From Bacilli bacterium (lineage in GTDB: Bacteria; Bacillota_I; Bacilli_A; RFN20; CAG-826): a DNA stretch of 64,000 nucleotides. A program made the translations under genes and the position numbers. This document shows positions 59,245-64,000 of this stretch, one piece after another. The DNA is taken from NCBI GenBank assembly GCA_016302065.1, contig JAEDOI010000002.1, forward strand, positions 1-64,000, written 5' to 3'. The notes under the pieces were generated by a model that ran no database searches, had not been told where the DNA came from, and worked only from the letters and a program-made list of their open reading frames with translations. The first letter of the stretch is position 1; each line of letters begins with the position of its first letter.

Positions 59245-61523
59245 TTTAATGTTACTATTGTAGCTCCACTTCCACCATCGATTCCGCCCAATTTAAAAGA
59301 TTTTACATATCTAGAAGTTTTTAAATAATTGTGAATTGCTTCTCTTAATTTTCCAGTACCATATCCATGAATTACTTTTACTTCCTTATATTTTCTAATT
59401 GAACAATCATCTAAATATTTACTTAATGCATCAATTGCTTCATCGATGTGATACCCTATTAAATTAATGGAGAAACTAACAGGTTTAATGTTAAAAATTT
59501 CATCATCTATATTTCTTGTAGACTTTAATGTTTTCTTTTCTCCTTGCACTAAAGAAACTTTATCTTTGCTAATTTTAGATTTAAAACCATTTTCTAAAGA
59601 TACAACTAATGTGTCTTTATTAATTGACATTATTTTTCCTCTACAATTCAAAGACTTAATGAAGACATTGTCCCCAACCTTAAATTCTTCATTATTTTCA
59701 ACTTTAATTACATTTTCTAGCTTATTTGTTGCATCCTTAATATTCTTATTTTTAATAAAATCATCATAAATTGAATTAATTTCATCATATTTACTATCTA
59801 AATATTGATCTAATTCATCAAGTTTTTTGTCCTTTAATTTTTGCTCTTTTAATTGTAAATCTTTTCTTAATTTTTCAATTTCTTTCTCTTTTTCACTTAA
59901 AATATTTTCCCTATCTTTAAGTTCTTTTTCATATTCTTTTAACTTAATTTCTTTACTTTCTACTTTTCTAATTTTAACTTCTTCTTTTGTTAAATAGTTT
60001 TGATTATAAATAGATATAGCATCACTTACGATATCTGCACTTATTCCATATTTTTTAGCAATCAAAAAACCATATGATTTCCCACCTATTCCAATCAACA
60101 TCTTATAAGTTGAGGTAATTTTTCTTTCATTAAACATAAATGAAGCATTAATAACTTCCTCATGTTCATACGCAAATTTTTTTACTAAATCATAGTGGCT
60201 TGTTAATATTGAAAAACATTTCTTCTTTAATAAAAATTTTGCAATAGCAACTGCTAAAGATTCACCCTCTTTTGGATCTGTTCCATTTCCTATTTCATCT
60301 ATCAAAACTAAATCATTGCAATTACAATGATTAAAAATATAAGAGAGAGATGAAATATGCGCACTAAAAGTTGATAAATTAGATTCTAACGATTGACTAT
60401 CACCAATATCAAGATAAATATGGTTAAATAAAGTTACTTCACTATCTTTCGATACAGTTAAAGGTAAGCCTAATTTAATCATATAACAAAGTATAGCAAT
60501 TGTTTTTAAGGCTACTGTTTTTCCACCAGCATTAGGTCCGCTAATAATCATCATAATATTACTTTCATTAAGTGAAAAATCATTAGAAATAACTACATTT
60601 TTATCAATTAAAGGGTGTTTTGCTTCTAATAGATTAATAATTTTTTTCTTTGATGGAAAAATTATATTAGCATCATTTTCTTTTTTAAACTTAATTTTAG
60701 CTTCAATAAAATCTAATTCTCCAATAGAGTCATTTGTTGCTTTATAACTATTAAAATTATCTTCAAATTCTAACGTAAATACTCTTAATATCTTATTAAT
60801 TTCATTTCTTTCTTCTATTTCAAGACAATGGAATTCATTTTGTAATTCAACTATTTCAAAAGGTTCAATAAATGTTGTTAATTTTGAATCACTAACATCT
60901 TTTACAATACCTTTAATACTATTTTTATAACTTGAATTAACGGCTAAACAATATCCTCCATCTCTTAAATGAACTTTGTCACTTTCTAAAAATTGTGAAT
61001 AAGTTGTTAAATATGAAGACATTTTTTTCTTAATTTCGCCTTGAATTCTAGATTTATTTCTTCTTATATTTTTTAAGTTTGGACTTGCTTCATCCAATAT
61101 TTCACCATCTTTCCCAATTATTTTATTAATATCATTTAATAAAATTAAAGATGGTTTAATTTTTTCAATATTTTCTTTTAAATAAATAAATTGATAATTA
61201 TGTTTGAATATGAATCTTTCTAAATCAATTGTTGAAAGAATATCTTCTCTAATTACCATTAAATCTTCTTCAACTAATACTGCTCCTTGATTTATTTTTT
61301 TAATTAATTCATCTAAATCAATGTTTGTTGAAATCGGTAATACGCCAAACATTTCTTCATATTTATCTAATTCGTTAAACTTATTTAATTCATTTGTAAT
61401 ATATGAAAAATCATTTGAAGGTTTTAATAAATTTAAAATTTCTAACCCCTTTTTAGTTTTAAGGTTATTTTTAATTTTTTCAATAATTAAGTCTATTTCT
61501 AAAATTTTCCACGCTTTATCCAT
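59241..61523 (-). CDS. mutS2: MutS2 family ATPase/endonuclease
   Basis: 760 residues. MutS2 acts in suppression of recombination or rescue of stalled ribosomes, depending on the species. Core with ISGPNAGGKTVALKTIAIL (Walker A near residues 332-341) and VLIDEIGNGTDPKEGESLA (Walker B), then a long coiled coil of Lys/Glu (about 515-605), a KOW-like part and the C-terminal Smr domain with VIHGYGTGKLREAIHNYL. The Smr LDLRGxxxEEA motif is degenerate here (INLIGYHIDEA), so nuclease activity may be changed. One base from the PHP gene upstream. Confidence 0.92.
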   Translation of the reverse strand: MDKAWKILEIDLIIEKIKNNLKTKKGLEILNLLKPSNDFSYITNELNKFNELDKYEEMFGVLPISTNIDLDELIKKINQGAVLVEEDLMVIREDILSTIDLERFIFKHNYQFIYLKENIEKIKPSLILLNDINKIIGKDGEILDEASPNLKNIRRNKSRIQGEIKKKMSSYLTTYSQFLESDKVHLRDGGYCLAVNSSYKNSIKGIVKDVSDSKLTTFIEPFEIVELQNEFHCLEIEERNEINKILRVFTLEFEDNFNSYKATNDSIGELDFIEAKIKFKKENDANIIFPSKKKIINLLEAKHPLIDKNVVISNDFSLNESNIMMIISGPNAGGKTVALKTIAILCYMIKLGLPLTVSKDSEVTLFNHIYLDIGDSQSLESNLSTFSAHISSLSYIFNHCNCNDLVLIDEIGNGTDPKEGESLAVAIAKFLLKKKCFSILTSHYDLVKKFAYEHEEVINASFMFNERKITSTYKMLIGIGGKSYGFLIAKKYGISADIVSDAISIYNQNYLTKEEVKIRKVESKEIKLKEYEKELKDRENILSEKEKEIEKLRKDLQLKEQKLKDKKLDELDQYLDSKYDEINSIYDDFIKNKNIKDATNKLENVIKVENNEEFKVGDNVFIKSLNCRGKIMSINKDTLVVSLENGFKSKISKDKVSLVQGEKKTLKSTRNIDDEIFNIKPVSFSINLIGYHIDEAIDALSKYLDDCSIRKYKEVKVIHGYGTGKLREAIHNYLKTSRYVKSFKLGGIDGGSGATIVTLK

Positions 61524-61524
61524 A

Positions 61525-62316
61525 TTATTTTATTTTAATCTCTTTAAGTAAATTTAAATTATGTTTATCCACAAATCTTTTTAAGAAATTTGAAGGTATA
61601 TTTAATATTGCTTCTGGAGAATGAACATCCATTCCTATAACAACTTTAGCTTTGTATTTTGAAATTTCGCTAAATGTATAATGATTTGGATAACATTGAG
61701 TACCATTAATAATCGAATTATAGTTATTACCTAATATTCCTCCACAATTCACCTCTAATGGAACATCATATTTAACACTAGCCTCACCTAAAACTTTTCC
61801 TATATATTCAAGAATTTTAGGATCTTTTATATTTGAAGCGCTAAAATCAGGATGACAAACATATAAAAATAATCCAGTTTTCATTGCTTCAACAATTGAA
61901 GAGCAATATTTTTTAACCCCATCAAAATCATCAATATGTTTCATCCAATATCTAACTTCACCATTTTCATAATAACAATGTTGACCAAGAATTAAGTACT
62001 CAATACCATTATTTAATAATTCTCTATAATAAGATAAGTATTTTTTATCATACTCAATTTCTAACCCAATGTGAATTTCAATTTGATCTTTATATTTTTC
62101 TTTTAAAGAAGAAATTGATTTAATATATCCATCTAGTTCTTCATAATCCATTCTCATTCCATAATGATGAATATCTTTAAAAGGAGCATGATCACTAAAA
62201 CCAAGAACCTTTATTCCTTTTTCAATGGCTTTTAAAACATACTCCTCATCGGTTCCAGAAGCATGATTACATCTATAAGTATGTGTATGTAAGTTATAAT
62301 TGACAATATGATTCAT
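61525..62316 (-). CDS. PHP-domain phosphoesterase, histidinol-phosphatase-like
   Basis: 263 residues, a complete PHP domain with NLHTHTYRC at 8-16, GFSDHAPF near 39-46, IGLEIEY near 82, GQHCYY near 110, CHPDF near 154, NCGG near 188 and MDVHSP near 232, all metal-ligand positions. The closest named family is histidinol-phosphatase HisK, but no his biosynthesis genes are in the window and such stand-alone proteins often have other phosphoester substrates. An extended -10 TGTTAAAAT ends eight bases before the ATG; no Shine-Dalgarno. First gene of the PHP-mutS2-uvrC operon. Confidence 0.8.
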   Translation of the reverse strand: MNHIVNYNLHTHTYRCNHASGTDEEYVLKAIEKGIKVLGFSDHAPFKDIHHYGMRMDYEELDGYIKSISSLKEKYKDQIEIHIGLEIEYDKKYLSYYRELLNNGIEYLILGQHCYYENGEVRYWMKHIDDFDGVKKYCSSIVEAMKTGLFLYVCHPDFSASNIKDPKILEYIGKVLGEASVKYDVPLEVNCGGILGNNYNSIINGTQCYPNHYTFSEISKYKAKVVIGMDVHSPEAILNIPSNFLKRFVDKHNLNLLKEIKIK

Positions 62317-62333
62317 ATTTAGTTATTTTAACA
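62317..62333 (-). promoter_or_regulatory. Near-leaderless promoter of the PHP-mutS2-uvrC operon
   Basis: TGT-TAAAAT on the minus strand (-10 at 62325-62330) ends eight bases before the ATG at 62316, giving a leader of at most two bases and no Shine-Dalgarno. Confidence 0.55.
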
Positions 62334-62374
62334 TTTTTAAACAAGTTTAAATAGAAATAAAACCAAATTTAAGT

Positions 62375-62387
62375 TAAAATAATATTA
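62375..62387 (+). promoter_or_regulatory. Leaderless promoter of rnhC
   Basis: TAAAAT (62375-62380) is followed by seven bases and the ATG at 62388. No Shine-Dalgarno and no good -35. Confidence 0.55.
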
Positions 62388-63317
62388 ATGTTAACCATTA
62401 AAATAACTTTAGAGACATTAAAGTTAATAGAAGAAAAATATAAAGATTACATTACTGATAGAAATATTGGATATATTTTATTTGTTGCAAAATTTGATGG
62501 AAATATAATTACAGTCTACGATAATAACAAAAAGAACTACTACAAAATGACTATCCAAGGTCAAGATCCAATGAGTATTGCTAAATTATATTCAATGGAT
62601 GAAAAAATTTGTCCTAAGAAAGCTAAAATTGAAAAAGAATCTCCTTATTTTATTGATGTAGATAATCAAATTGGAAGTGATGAAGTTGGCACTGGAGATT
62701 TCTTAGGACCAATTGTTGTTTGTAGTGCTTTTGTAAATCATGAAACAATGAAATTAATTAAAGAACAAGGGATTACTGATAGTAAAAAATTAAGCGATGA
62801 AAAAATACTTGAAATTGTTCCAGCTTTAATTAATAAAGTTTATTATATAAGCAAAGTTTTAACTAATGATCGATATAATAATGCCACCAATAAAGGTTAT
62901 AATATGAATCAAATTAAGGCGGTTTTGCATAACTATTGTTTAGTTAATCTTCATAAAAAAATGCCTTATGTTCAAAATGTTTATGTTGATAAATTTTGTG
63001 ATGAAAAATTGTATTACCAATATTTATCTCAATCAAAAGAGGTGGAAAAACATATAGTTTTTAAAGAAAAAGGCGAAACATATTTTCCTAGCGTAGCTTT
63101 AGCTAGTTGCATTGCTAGATACTTATTTTTAAAAGAAATTGCAACATTAAACGAAAAATATAAAGTTAAAATTCCTCTTGGAGCTAGCGCTGAGGTTGAT
63201 AAATTTGCTATAGAATTTATTAAAAAATATGGTGAAAATGAGTTTTTAAAAATATGTAAATCTAATTTTAAAAACTATCAAAAAATTAAAGAACAAGAAC
63301 AAGAAAAATTATTTTAA
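62388..63317 (+). CDS. rnhC: Ribonuclease HIII
   Basis: 309 residues. Removes RNA from RNA-DNA hybrids. The N-terminal TBP-like substrate-binding domain (about 85 residues, ending KLYSMDEKICPKK) separates RNase HIII from HII. The catalytic domain has IGSDEVGTGDFLGPIVVC near residues 100-117 (DE of the active site), TDSKKLSDEK near 130 and the Ser/Glu/Asp set SVALASCIARY and ASAEVDKFA further on. It is leaderless and stands alone on the plus strand between the PHP operon and rluD, whose 3' end it overlaps by nine bases. Confidence 0.93.
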   Translation: MLTIKITLETLKLIEEKYKDYITDRNIGYILFVAKFDGNIITVYDNNKKNYYKMTIQGQDPMSIAKLYSMDEKICPKKAKIEKESPYFIDVDNQIGSDEVGTGDFLGPIVVCSAFVNHETMKLIKEQGITDSKKLSDEKILEIVPALINKVYYISKVLTNDRYNNATNKGYNMNQIKAVLHNYCLVNLHKKMPYVQNVYVDKFCDEKLYYQYLSQSKEVEKHIVFKEKGETYFPSVALASCIARYLFLKEIATLNEKYKVKIPLGASAEVDKFAIEFIKKYGENEFLKICKSNFKNYQKIKEQEQEKLF

Positions 63318-63999
63318 TTCATTTAATATATCTTTAAAATAAGAAGGTAATGGTGCTTCTAACGTCATTATTTCATTTGTTGAAGGATGTTTAAAAGTTA
63401 ATTTATAAGCATGTAATAATTGCCCATTATTATAAATATTAGTTGATCCATTATATAAACTATCCCCTACAATTGGGTGCCCAATACTAGACATATGAAC
63501 TCTTATTTGATGAGTTCTTCCGGTTTCAAGAGAACAATCAATTAATGTATATTTTTCATATCTTTTTAATACTTTAAAATGAGTAATAGCATCTTTGCCA
63601 TTGACTGTATCAATAGCCATTTTTAAACGATTATTTTTATCTCTTCCAATTGGACCAATTACTTTTCCTGCATCTTTCGTAATAACTCCATCAACTAAAG
63701 CAACATAATTTCGATACATTGAGTGATCTTTTAATTGCTCAGCAATATTAATATGGGCTTTATCATTTTTACAAATTAAAAGTAAACCAGAAGTATCTTT
63801 ATCAATTCGATGGACAATTCCAACTCTTAATGCTCCATTTACAGTTGATAATTTCTTTTTATTATAAATTAAAGCATTAACAAGTGTATCGTTTTCATGT
63901 CCTCCACCTGGATGGACAACTAATCCTTTAGGTTTATTAATCACTAATATATCTTCATCTTCATAAATTACATCTAATTTAAACTCATAAGGAGTTAAT
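63309..63999 (-). CDS. rluD: RluD-family 23S rRNA pseudouridine synthase (5' end outside window)
   Basis: The frame runs open to the right window edge, so the N-terminus (S4-like domain) is missing. Visible from the edge: PYEFKLDVIYEDEDILVINKPKGLVVHPG, then GIVHRIDKDTSGLLLICKN with the catalytic Asp, and GRTHQIRVHMSSIGHPIVGD, the second family motif. It isomerises uridines in 23S rRNA (1911/1915/1917 for RluD); relatives RluC or YlyB are possible. A GTG at 63944 is internal and not the start. The 3' end overlaps rnhC. Confidence 0.88.
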   Translation of the reverse strand, partial: LTPYEFKLDVIYEDEDILVINKPKGLVVHPGGGHENDTLVNALIYNKKKLSTVNGALRVGIVHRIDKDTSGLLLICKNDKAHINIAEQLKDHSMYRNYVALVDGVITKDAGKVIGPIGRDKNNRLKMAIDTVNGKDAITHFKVLKRYEKYTLIDCSLETGRTHQIRVHMSSIGHPIVGDSLYNGSTNIYNNGQLLHAYKLTFKHPSTNEIMTLEAPLPSYFKDILNELK

Positions 64000-64000
64000 G

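Noticed and set aside
61565..61573. Perfect DnaA box TTATCCACA
   Set aside because: Single copy inside the PHP coding sequence; chance expectation over the window is a few tenths, so it is not evidence by itself.
1..64000. T-box riboswitches before glyS, valS, hisS and aspS
   Set aside because: Leaders are too short or absent and no T-box core was seen before any of the four synthetase genes.
1..64000. tRNA genes, CRISPR arrays, insertion sequences or prophage genes
   Set aside because: Intergenic regions were read for tRNA TTCGA arms, direct repeats with spacers, and transposase or integrase genes; none was found apart from the housekeeping recombinase xerD.

Overview
The window is an AT-rich (about three quarters A+T) bacterial chromosome segment packed with short, often overlapping housekeeping genes. 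Gene content and order are those of Bacilli: era-recO-glyS-dnaG-rpoD-trmK, plsY next to parE-parC, yqeG-yqeH-yqeI-yqeK, xseA-xseB-nusB, tig-lon-engB, rplU-prp-rpmA-obgE. TGA is used as a stop (comEC, cdd, engB) and Trp is TGG, so the code is the standard one and not the Mycoplasma code. Several neighbours usual in Bacillus are missing from these operons (clpX, apt, aroE, nadD). The best guess is an uncultured, genome-reduced Bacilli lineage near the Mollicutes (RF39-like or Acholeplasma-like); this is inference from gene order and composition.

Layout. 1-8.8 kb: end of comEC, a CarD-type regulator, ybeY, cdd, era, recO, glycyl-tRNA synthetase, primase and the main sigma factor. 9-17.3 kb: trmK, nif3, cshB, nfo, a Nudix gene, rpmG, an MBL hydrolase, efp and yneF on the plus strand, with ispH, ispG and guaD on the minus strand. 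17.4-26.3 kb: plsY (minus), topoisomerase IV (parE-parC), two small membrane proteins and the yqe ribosome-biogenesis operon. From 26.5 to 62.3 kb every gene is on the minus strand: an incomplete ABC transporter, deoB, xerD, dinB, xseBA, nusB, asp23, tkt, aspS, hisS, relA, recJ, secDF, ruvBA, obgE, the L27/Prp/L21 cluster, radC, a small membrane peptide, valS, engB, lon, tig, uvrC, mutS2 and a PHP phosphatase. The end holds rnhC (plus) and a truncated rluD (minus). No tRNA, rRNA, CRISPR or insertion sequence was seen, and no gene-free stretch exceeds 300 bases.

The most interesting structure is chromosomal. A 28-bp sequence at 26334-26361 matches my recollection of the Firmicutes dif consensus at 25 of 28 positions, and it lies where gene orientation flips from mostly plus to all minus, as expected where two replication forks meet. 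Around it, from 1.7 to 31.6 kb, are seven arrays of a TACTA/TAGTA pentamer repeated at exactly 11-bp steps. All four leftmost arrays read TAGTA on the plus strand and all three rightmost read TACTA. Two of them, in convergent intergenic regions, share an identical GTTTTCCACATAT box resembling a DnaA box. No array was found in the remaining 32 kb. This looks like a terminus-associated, helically phased protein-binding repeat that I do not recognise as described.

Other points: many genes appear to be transcribed without a leader (a -10 element 6-8 bases before the ATG and no Shine-Dalgarno); several promoters sit inside perfect AT-rich dyads; a small membrane-peptide gene has its ribosome binding site locked in an 11-bp perfect hairpin; and EF-P lacks the usual PGKG loop with its modified lysine.
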